64,000 bases of DNA from Bacteroidota bacterium (GTDB lineage: Bacteria > Bacteroidota > Bacteroidia > Chitinophagales > Chitinophagaceae): assembly GCA_023437225.1 (NCBI GenBank), contig JAEZGS010000001.1, forward strand, positions 248,001 to 312,000, in the 5' to 3' direction. The notes under the pieces were generated by a model, which was given only the letters and a program-made list of their open reading frames with translations, ran no database searches and had not been told where the DNA came from. Position numbers and translations under genes: made by a program. Positions 17,138 to 26,481 of this stretch are shown here, one piece after another. Each line of letters starts with the position of its first letter. Position 1 is the stretch's first letter.

Positions 17138-18856
17138 ATGAAAGCTATGATTAGGCGGAGTGTGTTATCACTCCTATCCCTCCTGTGTCTCGGGTTGGTT
17201 ACCCAGGCGCAATTGAAAGTCGGCGACAATCCGACATCTATCCAAAAATCTTCCATATTAGAATTGGAGAGTACTCGCCAGGGTCTTTTGCTTCCCAGGT
17301 TAGCCGACACCGCTGCTATCAATTCTTTAAATCCACCGGATGGAATGATCATTTTTCTAAATTCCGATAGGAGTTTGCGGTTGCGCAGCCAGGGAGGATG
17401 GAAAAAGATTGCAGATCTTTCCGAAGCAAATTCAAATTGGTCGCTTACCGGCAATACCGGAACAAATCCTAACACGAACTTCATCGGTACTAAAGATGCG
17501 CAACCACTGGTCATCAGAACAAATGATGCTGAGAGACTGCGTGTTGCTGCCGACGGCAATGTGGGTATTGGTGTAAACAATCCCACTGCAAAACTTGATG
17601 TGAACGGTTCCGTGAAATTGCAGAATCTGACAGCAGGAACCGATCAACTTGAAGTATTAGTAATCGCAAATGATGGATCCGTATTGAGAAGAACTTTACC
17701 TAAGAATGTATTTGAAAGTGCGATCACACAAATAAATGGTCTGAAGAAAACGGGGCTTACTCTCGCTACCGATGCAAGCACTTCTCATGGCGCTGTTGGA
17801 GTTACTAACAGGGACGCAGACAGTACAATCGTTATTAACATGCCGATTCAGGATGGTGCGTCAAACAAAACGTATGGATTCCTGCGAACAGAAGATTGGA
17901 ACAAAATCCAATCGGGCTTACAGGCATTTACAATTGGAAACGTGTTGGCCACTGACAACGCAAACGGCGCATCAATCGATCTTACTGATCCTAACAGACC
18001 TGTGATTCATCTGCATGCTGCAAGTGCAACAAGTCCTGGTATTGTAACAACAACCGCACAAACTTTTGCTGGTGATAAAACATTTGCGAATAATGTGAAT
18101 GTTACAGGAAACTCTACTGTGTCTGGCAATTCCGTAGTTACCGGAACTTCAACGCTTACGGGGAATACATCGGTTGGTGGAACTTTATCGTTGAATACAC
18201 TTACAGATAACACAACGTCTACGCAGGTGTTGGTAAACAATAATGGTGTTGTAGAAAGAAGAACAGTTAGTCCTGCGGCATTTGAAGATGCGATTAGAAG
18301 CATCAACGGAAATAAAGCAGTGGACCAAACCATCAGCTTTGTAAATACCGGAACTGATCTTACAGTTTCTACAGCGAACAATAATGAAATTCATTTGAAC
18401 GTGCCTGATGCTGCAGTAACAGCACGTGGTGTAGTAACCACCGGGTCCCAGGCTTTTGCCGGATCAAAGTCGTTCCAGGATAGTCTCTATGCAAATACCT
18501 CAGTGAAGGTGGGAGGAACAAATGCACCGGCAACTTCAACGGTACAGATCGAAGGTTCTGTTGCGATGGCAATTCGTACCATCACATCAAGTGCATCATT
18601 GAATACAGGCGATAACACAGTGCTTGCCAATACAACAAGCGGTGCTATTACCGTTACCTTACCTGCAACAACTTCAATTGCTGGTAGGATATATACAATT
18701 AAAAAGATTGGCACTGGAGGAATCGATAACGAACTAAGAATTCAAACAACGGGAGGTGCTACAATTGATGGTGGAGCCAACTACACCATTTATAACGATT
18801 ACACTTTCGTTACGCTTCAAACCGACGGTACACACTGGTACATCATCAAAAAATAA
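17138..18856 (+). CDS. Secreted repeat protein (tail-fibre/adhesin-like)
   Basis: 572 residues from ATG 17138 (MKAMIRRSVLSLLSL), giving a signal peptide that ends near TQAQ. The mature N-terminus (SIQKSSILELES, QGLLLPRLADTA, NPPDGMIIF) is shared with the next gene. A GNVGIGVNNPTAKLDVNG motif follows, then two copies of a ~150-residue unit (VFESAITQINGLKKTG... and AFEDAIRSINGNKAV...) and Thr/Asn-rich beta-helix-like sequence (NVTGNSTVSGNSVVTG). The C-terminus (THWYIIKK) is not a T9SS domain. The pattern resembles trimeric tail-fibre proteins and suggests a surface or extracellular adhesin; function unproven. Confidence 0.8.
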   Translation: MKAMIRRSVLSLLSLLCLGLVTQAQLKVGDNPTSIQKSSILELESTRQGLLLPRLADTAAINSLNPPDGMIIFLNSDRSLRLRSQGGWKKIADLSEANSNWSLTGNTGTNPNTNFIGTKDAQPLVIRTNDAERLRVAADGNVGIGVNNPTAKLDVNGSVKLQNLTAGTDQLEVLVIANDGSVLRRTLPKNVFESAITQINGLKKTGLTLATDASTSHGAVGVTNRDADSTIVINMPIQDGASNKTYGFLRTEDWNKIQSGLQAFTIGNVLATDNANGASIDLTDPNRPVIHLHAASATSPGIVTTTAQTFAGDKTFANNVNVTGNSTVSGNSVVTGTSTLTGNTSVGGTLSLNTLTDNTTSTQVLVNNNGVVERRTVSPAAFEDAIRSINGNKAVDQTISFVNTGTDLTVSTANNNEIHLNVPDAAVTARGVVTTGSQAFAGSKSFQDSLYANTSVKVGGTNAPATSTVQIEGSVAMAIRTITSSASLNTGDNTVLANTTSGAITVTLPATTSIAGRIYTIKKIGTGGIDNELRIQTTGGATIDGGANYTIYNDYTFVTLQTDGTHWYIIKK

Positions 18857-18862
18857 TTCGCG

Positions 18863-18883
18863 AAGGCCTTAAACAAGGCCTTT
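18863..18883 (+). terminator. Hairpin between the two secreted-repeat genes
   Basis: AAGGCCTT-AAAC-AAGGCCTT followed by TCC; a perfect 8-bp stem with a short T tail, 7 nt after the upstream stop. It may be a weak terminator or an mRNA-stabilising hairpin within an operon. Confidence 0.5.
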
Positions 18884-18908
18884 CCTGAATTTCCCCAAGC
18901 CATTACGT

Positions 18909-21863
18909 ATGTCAAAGTGGTCACTTACCATATTGATCTTCGTGTGTTCATTTCATGCGGCATACTCACAGCAGTTAGCGTTGGGTAAGAATCCGTATAT
19001 GATGAACAAATCGGCGGTGCTCGAACTTAATTCCGATAACCAGGGCTTTTTATTGCCACGAATTGCCGACACCGCATTGATCAATCCATTGCTTCCACCT
19101 GATGGGATGATGATCTATTCCATTCCATTGAAGCAGGTGCTCATACGTTCCAACGGTTACTGGCAATTGATGCCGATATCTGCAAGCATACCTATGAACT
19201 GGTATGCTACTGGTAACAGCGGCACAGATCCGTCGGTCCATTTTCTTGGTACGCTTGACGACAAGCCGATGATCATTAAGTCGAACAACCAGATCTTCTG
19301 GGAGTTTGGTAGAAGACAAACACTCGGTCTTACTCAGAATTATCCTGATTATACAGACCCTAATGAAAGGGTCACACACTTGCGTTCCGCGCTGCAATTT
19401 GAAGCTGCCGGTGCACAATTCTACAAACCAAAAATGTTTGTTGACGCTAACGGAAATTTCAGAATGAAAGGAAGTTCTGCGGGCACCGACTACTTTGAAT
19501 TTGGTGCAACGGGAACAAACAATAATGGTGGATTCGAATTCGTAATTGGCGATGATGGCGATGAGCCGCTGGTGTTTAAAAGTTATAATTTTCAACCGGG
19601 AGTTTTTACAGAAATCATGCGACTACAAAACGGACGTATGGGACTGGGTACAACAACGCCTTCTGAAAAGTTGGATGTGCTCGGAAACATTCGGTTCAGT
19701 GGTGCATTGATGCCAAACAATACGGCGGGAACAACGGGACAGGTGCTGCAGTCTAATGGAGCGAATGTTGCACCCACCTGGATCAATGTATCCATGATCA
19801 CGGCATCAAATTGGGCGTATGGTGGCAACGGAGTAGCTTCCATGCAAAACTTTGGAACAACTTCCAACTTCGCAATTCCATTTGTTGTAAATAATGTGGA
19901 GAGAATGCGGTTGACAACCACCGGTAACCTTGCCATTGGCAACACAAGCGGAACAGAAAAACTTGATGTTACAGGTAACGTAAAATTCAGTGGCGCATTG
20001 ATGCCAAATAATACTGCCGGAACAGGAGGACAATTGCTGCAATCTAATGGAGTAAATGCAGCACCTACCTGGATCAGCCCATCTTCTATCATCGCATCTA
20101 CCTGGGCATATAATGGAAACACACTGACTGCCGAAACAAAATTTGGAACGATTTCAAATCATGCGCTTCCGTTTATTACAGCCAATGCAGAAAGAATGCG
20201 ATTAACCACAACGGGAAATCTTGCAATAGGAAATGCATTAGGAACGGAAAGACTTGATGTAACCGGTAACGTAAAATTCAGTGGCGCATTGATGCCGAAT
20301 AATACCGCAGGTACAGGTGGGCAACTTCTTCAATCAAATGGTGCAGGTAGTGCACCAACGTGGATCAGTCCAACATACTGGACATATGGCGGTAATGGAG
20401 TAACGGCGATGCAAAATCTCGGAACTACTACTGCTTACGATCTTCCGATAATAACAAGCAATGCGGAGCGCATGCGCATACTTGCCTCGAATGGTAATGT
20501 AGGTATTGCTAACATTGCGCCAACAGAAAAGCTTGATGTAACCGGAAACGTAAAATTCAGTGGCGCATTGATGCCGAATAACAGTGCCGGAACTTCGGGC
20601 TATGTTTTAAGGTCCAATGGCGTGAATGCGGCACCAACATGGACAGATCCAGCCGCTTTAATTGGAAACACAGTATGGCTTACCACTGGTAATACCGTGG
20701 CAGCCTTGCCCAGGTTGGGAACCAATAATGCATTTGACCTTCCTTTCTATACGAACGGAACCGAAGGCATGCGTCTTACAACTACCAACCGGCTTGGAAT
20801 AGCCATGACGAACCCTGCTGAACAACTCGACGTAAATGGTAATATAAAGATAAGTGGCGGACAAAGAAGATTGGTGTTCGGCAATGTAGGCGGAGATCCT
20901 GATGCTGTTATTGAACTTCGCAGATACCTGGAGACAGAAAGCAGTGAATTGCTTTTTTATTCCGGTAACGATCATGACAATGCGTTTGGTCCCGACCGCA
21001 TTCGTATGGTGACTGAAGAATTCCGAGTGCAAGGCTTCGGTAGTGATATCGGCAACTTATCGGCAGCAGAGACAGGAAATACCCTGAACAACAGGTTTCT
21101 TGTGAACGTTAAGGGCAATGTTGCAATCGGCACTGATCAATTCAACACTTCGAGTCCCGAGAAGTTATTGATTGATGCTGGAACAACAAGTTCTTACAAT
21201 TTGGTAAATGCGCGTGGTTCGATAAATAATTATCTTCAATTCAATATTCAAAACACGAATGCCGGAAACGTGGCAAGCTCCGATATTGTAGCCACAGCGA
21301 ATAATGGGAATGAGTCGAGGCATTATATCGATATGGGAATTAACTCAAGCGGTTTTACTGATGCCACTTATCCCATCATCTCGGGTGCAAATAATGCATA
21401 CCTCTATAGCACGGGCAACGATCTTATTATAGGAAACGCGACTTTAGGTAGAAGTGTAAAAATTTTTAGCGGCGGAACCGCGACAACAAACGAGCGAATA
21501 AGAATTGAATCTGATGGAGACGTTGGTATCGGTACCTCAACTCCCGATGCGAAGCTTGACGTGCAAGGGACATTTAAACTGGGATCGATCGGTACCGTAC
21601 TAACGAACATGATCAAAGGCACCATAGATCTGCCTTACTTGTCAGAGTTTGGGTATACTGTAACGCGTGTGGTAACTATAAATATACCAAATCTTACTGC
21701 GAACGCAACAGTAATGCTCAACCCAAGAGCTAACCTGCCAACAGGAATTGCAATAGGGTGGTCACGTGCTTCCACAGGTCAATTAACGATAGGCTTTACC
21801 AATGCGGATACAACACCAAGAGCTGTCAGTGCAATGACCTATGACATAACGATCATCCAATAA
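18909..21863 (+). CDS. Large secreted protein with four ~97-residue repeats
   Basis: 984 residues with a signal peptide ending near AAYSQQ. The mature N-terminus repeats the pattern of the previous gene (NKSAVLELNSDNQGFLLPRIADTALINPLLPPDGMMIY, quoted in parts). After a beta-rich region of ~200 residues there are four tandem units, each beginning (E)(K/R)LDV.GN and carrying FSGALMPNN, (L/R)SNG..(A/S)APTW and ERMR(L/I), then a fifth partial unit. The C-terminal part has DGDVGIGTSTPDAKLDVQG. No T9SS tail is seen (ends MTYDITIIQ). Probably a surface fibre paralogous to its neighbour. Confidence 0.8.
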   Translation: MSKWSLTILIFVCSFHAAYSQQLALGKNPYMMNKSAVLELNSDNQGFLLPRIADTALINPLLPPDGMMIYSIPLKQVLIRSNGYWQLMPISASIPMNWYATGNSGTDPSVHFLGTLDDKPMIIKSNNQIFWEFGRRQTLGLTQNYPDYTDPNERVTHLRSALQFEAAGAQFYKPKMFVDANGNFRMKGSSAGTDYFEFGATGTNNNGGFEFVIGDDGDEPLVFKSYNFQPGVFTEIMRLQNGRMGLGTTTPSEKLDVLGNIRFSGALMPNNTAGTTGQVLQSNGANVAPTWINVSMITASNWAYGGNGVASMQNFGTTSNFAIPFVVNNVERMRLTTTGNLAIGNTSGTEKLDVTGNVKFSGALMPNNTAGTGGQLLQSNGVNAAPTWISPSSIIASTWAYNGNTLTAETKFGTISNHALPFITANAERMRLTTTGNLAIGNALGTERLDVTGNVKFSGALMPNNTAGTGGQLLQSNGAGSAPTWISPTYWTYGGNGVTAMQNLGTTTAYDLPIITSNAERMRILASNGNVGIANIAPTEKLDVTGNVKFSGALMPNNSAGTSGYVLRSNGVNAAPTWTDPAALIGNTVWLTTGNTVAALPRLGTNNAFDLPFYTNGTEGMRLTTTNRLGIAMTNPAEQLDVNGNIKISGGQRRLVFGNVGGDPDAVIELRRYLETESSELLFYSGNDHDNAFGPDRIRMVTEEFRVQGFGSDIGNLSAAETGNTLNNRFLVNVKGNVAIGTDQFNTSSPEKLLIDAGTTSSYNLVNARGSINNYLQFNIQNTNAGNVASSDIVATANNGNESRHYIDMGINSSGFTDATYPIISGANNAYLYSTGNDLIIGNATLGRSVKIFSGGTATTNERIRIESDGDVGIGTSTPDAKLDVQGTFKLGSIGTVLTNMIKGTIDLPYLSEFGYTVTRVVTINIPNLTANATVMLNPRANLPTGIAIGWSRASTGQLTIGFTNADTTPRAVSAMTYDITIIQ
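19665..20819 (+). repeat. Four in-gene tandem repeats (291, 291, 279, 294 bp)
   Basis: Unit boundaries: 19,665, 19,956, 20,247 and 20,526, ending 20,819; a fifth partial copy starts at 20,820. Near-identical DNA around GGCGCATTGATGCC recurs in every unit, so the array could expand or contract by recombination while keeping frame. Confidence 0.85.
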
Positions 21864-21883
21864 CCTTAAACTACCAAACCTGA

Positions 21884-23473
21884 ATGATCAAATTAACCAG
21901 GCATACGATCTTACTGGTGTGCAGCTTTTTTGCATGCATGCTCAGCATGGCTCAGCAGCCTGGTATTTACATTCCTAAGAAAGGCAAAGTATTTTTTGCC
22001 AACGATACATCTACGATGTTTTCCAATGTAGTAAACCAGGGAAAGCTGGGCATTGGGAAAAATGCAGTCGTTCACTTTAAAGGCAAGTCGTGGGAAAACG
22101 ATGAAGATTCGCGAATTATTGATGAGACCGATACCATCAATGGTGCAGGTGTGGGTGGACAACTACACCTCGATTCAGAAGTGGAAAGGCAAATTATAAG
22201 TGGTGGTTTCAATACTGCCTCGCGGCAGGGAGCAGTCTTTTCGCAGATATATGTAAACAATAAATTTGGTGTAGAGCTGGGCAACAGTAGCATCAAAGTT
22301 GCAAACGAGATCGCTTTGCTTCGGGGCGTAGTCTTTTTACGTGACCAGGTATTTGTTGTAGGTCATAATAATCCAGGCACGATCAGTGGTTATGATTCTT
22401 CAAGATATTTTGTTACAGGAAACAAGATAGGCACCGGGTTGCTTCTTCGTGAAAAGATAAGCAGTTCAGATGGCCAGGTCATTTTTCCTGTAGGTTCAAG
22501 GCAACATGCATATACCCCAGCGGCAATAGTCGTGCGTACCGGCACTGCAGATGATTTTTACGTGAGTGTACACGATAGTGTCCGATCCTGGTTGAACAGC
22601 GGTGCATTACTTTCAACCAACAGTGTGAACAAAACATGGGAAGTGGGCAAGTTGATAAACTCTTATGATAATGATATAGATCTTTCATTACAGCACCTGA
22701 ATGAGAATGAAGGACCTGCTTTTGCTTTAAACAGATCAACAGCTTTTATTTCGAAATTTGATACAACAGGTTGGGATCTTTCCAATATGCAGGCTCTGCC
22801 GCTACGGGGTTATATGACAACCGGCCCGTCTTTGTTAAACAGTGGAGTGAATACACGGTCATTTCGAATAACCTCGTCATCAGCGCAATACTTCTCAAAA
22901 TTCACCTCAAGTGTTACTGCCAAAACCGATCTCATTTTCTACGGGCACAGAATGGATTATCAACGGAACATGCTGAATTGGATAACGCATCCTGAAGTGA
23001 ACATATCAAGGTTCATTGTTCAACGCCGACTCTATAACGAAACAGAGTTTACGAGTGTTGATACCGTAGCTTCGAAAGCCGTTAATGGAGTAAGCACCGT
23101 TCCTCTTTATTACGATGTTATCGATCCAAATAATTACACCGGCATAAGTTTCTATCGACTTCAAATAATAACTCGTAGCAACGACACAACATATTCCAAC
23201 ACCATTGCCATCGCCGGCAGTCCGGGTAAGGTCAATGCTCTCATCTGGCCGAATCCCACTCCTGATAAGTTCTACATTGGTCTGACTACAACCATGCAGA
23301 TGAAATCGGTGATCATCTACAACGCTCTTGGCCAAAAGGTCCGTGAGGAGCTCATTGGCAGACGAACACTGATCCAAATGGGCGGATTGCGTCCGGGCAC
23401 CTATACTGTTGCCATAGTATCCTCTATCGGAGAGCTTGTTGCAGCGCAGAGGCTGATAGTCATCGGACGATAA
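21884..23473 (+). CDS. T9SS type A sorting-domain surface protein
   Basis: 529 residues with an N-terminal signal peptide ending near SMAQQ. A central beta-rich region has no recognised enzyme motif. Residues ~350-430 hold the FIVQRRLYNETEFTSVDTV...FYRLQII module typical of proteins before the T9SS tail. The C-terminal ~75 residues are a type A sorting domain: IWPNPTPDKFYIGL, VIIYNALGQKVR, LRPGTYTVAIVS. It would be secreted through type IX and attached to the cell surface. It follows the repeat protein by 20 bp; likely one operon encoding a surface assembly. Confidence 0.9.
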   Translation: MIKLTRHTILLVCSFFACMLSMAQQPGIYIPKKGKVFFANDTSTMFSNVVNQGKLGIGKNAVVHFKGKSWENDEDSRIIDETDTINGAGVGGQLHLDSEVERQIISGGFNTASRQGAVFSQIYVNNKFGVELGNSSIKVANEIALLRGVVFLRDQVFVVGHNNPGTISGYDSSRYFVTGNKIGTGLLLREKISSSDGQVIFPVGSRQHAYTPAAIVVRTGTADDFYVSVHDSVRSWLNSGALLSTNSVNKTWEVGKLINSYDNDIDLSLQHLNENEGPAFALNRSTAFISKFDTTGWDLSNMQALPLRGYMTTGPSLLNSGVNTRSFRITSSSAQYFSKFTSSVTAKTDLIFYGHRMDYQRNMLNWITHPEVNISRFIVQRRLYNETEFTSVDTVASKAVNGVSTVPLYYDVIDPNNYTGISFYRLQIITRSNDTTYSNTIAIAGSPGKVNALIWPNPTPDKFYIGLTTTMQMKSVIIYNALGQKVREELIGRRTLIQMGGLRPGTYTVAIVSSIGELVAAQRLIVIGR

Positions 23474-23476
23474 GTA

Positions 23477-23516
23477 ATGTGCTAATATGCTAATGTGCTA
23501 ATGTGCTAATGTGCTA
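23477..23516 (+). repeat. 8-bp tandem array (5 units)
   Basis: ATGTGCTA, ATATGCTA, then ATGTGCTA three times. It starts 3 bp past the stop codon of the T9SS protein gene. Confidence 0.9.
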
Positions 23517-23660
23517 GTGAGCTCATTAGGCCGCCTTTCGTCCTTCATTCAAACCCTTCGTCACAATTCAAATTATCCAGAGTTCAATAACAGATTGATA
23601 ATCAAGATGCATTTGCTCGCCTTGTATCTTGGCTTCATTATTACTATAAAAAATATGGTT

Positions 23661-23675
23661 CTATGTGTTGCATAG
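23661..23675 (+). promoter_or_regulatory. Candidate PadR operator
   Basis: Perfect inverted repeat CTATG-TGTTG-CATAG overlapping the -33 box TTG (23,668-23,670). Its position fits autorepression by the downstream PadR protein. Confidence 0.45.
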
Positions 23676-23698
23676 TACTTATGAATCACTTAGCTTTG
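23668..23698 (+). promoter_or_regulatory. Promoter of the padR-pspC operon
   Basis: TTG at 23,668-23,670, 20-nt spacer, TAGCTTTG at 23,691-23,698: a full Bacteroidota -33/-7 promoter. An AGGAGG SD lies at 23,715-23,720, 6 nt before ATG 23,727. Confidence 0.75.
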
Positions 23699-23726
23699 TT
23701 GTAACAAAACAAATAGGAGGATTCCC

Positions 23727-24116
23727 ATGAACATAGAAAACACACAAAGCCAGATGCGCAAGGGGATCCTGGAGTTCTGTATCCTGTCGATCATTCGGAG
23801 AGGAGAGGCCTACCCCTCCGACATCGTTGACGAGATGCGCGCAGCAAACCTCCAGATCCTGGAGGGTACATTGTACCCACTCCTTACGCGGCTAAAAAAT
23901 TCCGATATGCTTACATATCGCTGGGTAGAAAGCAATTCCGGTCCCCCACGCAAATATTTTTCACTGACATCAAAAGGTGAGGAGTTTTATAAAGAATTAG
24001 AGGCTACATGGAACGAACTGGCGAACGCAGTGAATGCTCTGACCAGCAAGAAGGAATCGCTGACAACAACGGTCATAGACGAAAATGAAATCCAGGCCGA
24101 CAGATCGATAAGCTAA
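23727..24116 (+). CDS. PadR-family transcriptional regulator
   Basis: 129 residues. The winged-helix signature MRKGILEFCILSII...GEAYPSDIVDEM, LEGTLYPLLTRLKNSDML and GPPRKYFSLTSKGEEF is complete; a short C-terminal helix follows, as in the small PadR-s2 subtype. PadR proteins are ligand- or stress-responsive dimeric repressors. The PspC-domain gene follows after 31 bp, a pairing that is frequent in Bacteroidota and points to envelope stress. A perfect promoter and an inverted repeat at -33 suggest autoregulation. Confidence 0.94.
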   Translation: MNIENTQSQMRKGILEFCILSIIRRGEAYPSDIVDEMRAANLQILEGTLYPLLTRLKNSDMLTYRWVESNSGPPRKYFSLTSKGEEFYKELEATWNELANAVNALTSKKESLTTTVIDENEIQADRSIS

Positions 24117-24147
24117 CATAAAACTTCAACCATTCAAATACTCGAAA

Positions 24148-26376
24148 ATGAAAAAGGTCATCAATATAAACTTTCAAGGCAGGGTGGTCCCTATCGAAGA
24201 AACTGCCTATGAAATTTTAAAACAATATGTCGAAAGCCTTCGAAGGTATTTCGCAAACGAAGAGGGGCGTGACGAGATCATTAATGATATAGAGAGTCGC
24301 ATTGCCGAACTGTTTTCCGAACGTCTGAAAAAGGGTGCAACCTGCATTACCGATGAAGACGTAAACGCGGTCATCGCAAGCATGGGCCGTCCGGAAGATT
24401 TTGAAGCCCAGGATGCGGACGACACATCAGGTTCTCAACAGTATCGCTCTTATACATACGCTGAAACAGGTAGTGAACGTATCGAAAGAAAAAGCTTTGC
24501 AAGGAATGCTGATGACAAGATCATTGGCGGTGTGTGTAGCGGGATCGCAAATTACCTGGGCATCGACCCTGTGGTGGTTCGAATACTGTTCGTACTGTTC
24601 ATCGGCGCTTTGTTCTGGGTGTATATCCTTCTTTGGATCATTGTGCCTGCTAAATCCGTGCAGGCCAATATCACAAAAAGATTATATCGTAATCCCGATG
24701 ACAAAGTAATCGCTGGTGTTGCCGGCGGGCTTGCGGTGTATTTCAACATCGCACCCTGGATACCCCGTCTGATACTTGCAGTGCCCATACTTTTTTCATT
24801 GGTGGCTGCACCGTTTGGATGGATGTGGTTTGACGATGACTTCAATGTATTTCCACGAGTGCTTACAGGTTCACTTGGATGGACGATGGCCGTTACCTAC
24901 ATCATTCTCTGGATAGCTGTTCCCCTGGCTACAACAGCGGCGGAAAGACTGGAGATGAAAGGCGAACATGTGAATCTGAATTCCATTCGTGACACAGTAA
25001 AAGAAGATCTTGAAGGATTGAAATCTCGCGCACAAAGTTTTGGAAAAGAAGTAAAGGAAACTGCGCAGAATTTCGGAGCCAGGGCACGTGACATTGGAGG
25101 AGAAGCTACTTCACGTGCAAAAACCTTCGCTACAACGGAAGCCGCGCCTGTTGCACGCCGCACAGGGAGCAGGATCGGGTATGTGATCGGCATCTTATTC
25201 AAAGCTTTCTTCCTTTTTATTGCCGGTATGATTGCCATCGGGTTGTTCATTGCCTTCCTAAGCATCCTTTTTGGCGGCTTCGCAGTGTTTCCTCTGAAAA
25301 ACTTTGTACTTGATGGATTCTGGCAGAACGCTCTTGCATGGACTTCACTTTTCCTGTTCTTTGGAATACCTATTATCGGACTTACAACATGGCTTGTAAG
25401 AAAGATCGCCGGTATGCGTTCAAGCAACAATTACCTGGGCTACATCTTCGGTACACTCTGGACGATCGGATTGATTGCAACCATCGTACTCGCCGGTTTG
25501 GTGACCAGGAATTTCCGCACGCGGTCGGCAGTTGAAGAGAAGGTGACGCCAATGCAGCCTGCATCGGGTAAGATGTATGTAGATGTTGCTAACAGCAATG
25601 TGAGATATTATGGCGGAGACTGGTTTGGAATGGACTATGACGACGACTGGCCGATATACGGGATGAACCAGGATACGCTAATGCTGAACACTGTTCGAGT
25701 AAACGTTGTGAAAAGTCCCGATTCAAGCTTTCATCTGTATAAAGTGAAGTTTGGTCGCGGTAGAAATCCAAACGCTGCACGTCAGATCGCAGAACGCATC
25801 AATTTCGATGTGCAGGTGAGAGACAGCGTGATAGTTTTGCCGCAGGGATTTGCAATATCGACCAATGAAAAATTCCGGAACCAGCAGGTGCTGATAGTGA
25901 TCGAAGTGCCGGTAGGGAAGAAAGTTGAAATGGCGAAGAGCCTCGACAATTTTGACTGGTTTTCGATCAACGTAAATGGCAGGGGCTGGAACTCAGGCTG
26001 GAACAACGATTGGGACCACGGATATGGATGGCAGTCAAACAGGGAATACGTGATGACTCCAGACGGACTTCGTGCTACTGATGAGCTTGATCAAACTGAG
26101 CTAAAGCAGGGGCGCTTCAAAATGCGGATCAATGATAATGGAGTTGACATTGAAGCAGAAGGAACTTTTGATGATAATGGAACCGATACCAGTCAACAGC
26201 GCTATCGTTACGAAGAAAAGACGGTTGACACAACAAAAGTGAAAACCAGTGTTTCTCAAACTCAGCGCGAAGTGCAGGTATCAAATACTGAGGCTGAAGG
26301 ATACGATGACCTTTCCGCTGCAACCCATACGGATCTTGCATCGCCGCTGATAATATTTTCAAAGTTGTTTCAATAA
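24148..26376 (+). CDS. PspC-domain membrane protein
   Basis: 742 residues. Residues ~1-85 are a cytoplasmic helical domain (VESLRRYF, IESRIAELF). Two PspC domains follow at ~115-170 (RNADDKIIGGVCSGIANYLGI) and ~173-270 (RNPDDKVIAGVAGGLAVYFNI), a charged helical linker (~275-340), three or four further membrane segments (~345-450), and a soluble C-terminal domain of ~250 residues rich in Trp, Asp and Gly. PspC proteins sense membrane stress. Together with PadR it forms a likely envelope-stress operon. The function of the soluble tail is unknown. Confidence 0.88.
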   Translation: MKKVININFQGRVVPIEETAYEILKQYVESLRRYFANEEGRDEIINDIESRIAELFSERLKKGATCITDEDVNAVIASMGRPEDFEAQDADDTSGSQQYRSYTYAETGSERIERKSFARNADDKIIGGVCSGIANYLGIDPVVVRILFVLFIGALFWVYILLWIIVPAKSVQANITKRLYRNPDDKVIAGVAGGLAVYFNIAPWIPRLILAVPILFSLVAAPFGWMWFDDDFNVFPRVLTGSLGWTMAVTYIILWIAVPLATTAAERLEMKGEHVNLNSIRDTVKEDLEGLKSRAQSFGKEVKETAQNFGARARDIGGEATSRAKTFATTEAAPVARRTGSRIGYVIGILFKAFFLFIAGMIAIGLFIAFLSILFGGFAVFPLKNFVLDGFWQNALAWTSLFLFFGIPIIGLTTWLVRKIAGMRSSNNYLGYIFGTLWTIGLIATIVLAGLVTRNFRTRSAVEEKVTPMQPASGKMYVDVANSNVRYYGGDWFGMDYDDDWPIYGMNQDTLMLNTVRVNVVKSPDSSFHLYKVKFGRGRNPNAARQIAERINFDVQVRDSVIVLPQGFAISTNEKFRNQQVLIVIEVPVGKKVEMAKSLDNFDWFSINVNGRGWNSGWNNDWDHGYGWQSNREYVMTPDGLRATDELDQTELKQGRFKMRINDNGVDIEAEGTFDDNGTDTSQQRYRYEEKTVDTTKVKTSVSQTQREVQVSNTEAEGYDDLSAATHTDLASPLIIFSKLFQ

Positions 26377-26394
26377 ATGGTTGAAGTTGGAACG

Positions 26395-26429
26395 AAGGGG
26401 CCGGATCTGCAAAGTGAAGGCCCTTTTTT
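26395..26429 (+). terminator. Intrinsic terminator of the padR-pspC operon
   Basis: AAGGGGCC pairs with GGCCCTT (one bulged G) across a ~17-nt loop and runs into TTTTTT; 18 bp after the pspC-domain stop. It lies inside a frame that would extend gcvT upstream, arguing against that longer start. Confidence 0.8.
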
Positions 26430-26456
26430 CATTTCCGCTTTTCATCTTCATTTTTT

Positions 26457-26464
26457 TACATTTG
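26457..26464 (+). promoter_or_regulatory. -7 element for gcvT
   Basis: TACATTTG, perfect TAnnTTTG, ending 17 nt before ATG 26,482; supports that start over the 26,377 one. Confidence 0.65.
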
Positions 26465-26481
26465 CCACCTCAACTGTTGAA

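Noticed and set aside
19050..20122. Long minus-strand frames (181 and 176 codons) across the repeat protein gene
   Set aside because: They mirror the repeat structure of the plus-strand gene; the plus frame has a signal peptide and family motifs.
26377..26481. Upstream extension of gcvT by 35 codons
   Set aside because: It would read through an intrinsic terminator and the -7 element; GcvT homologues begin at the ATG 26,482 sequence.
26395..26481. Glycine riboswitch before gcvT
   Set aside because: Only ~85 bp, occupied by a terminator and a promoter; no tandem aptamer-like structure seen.
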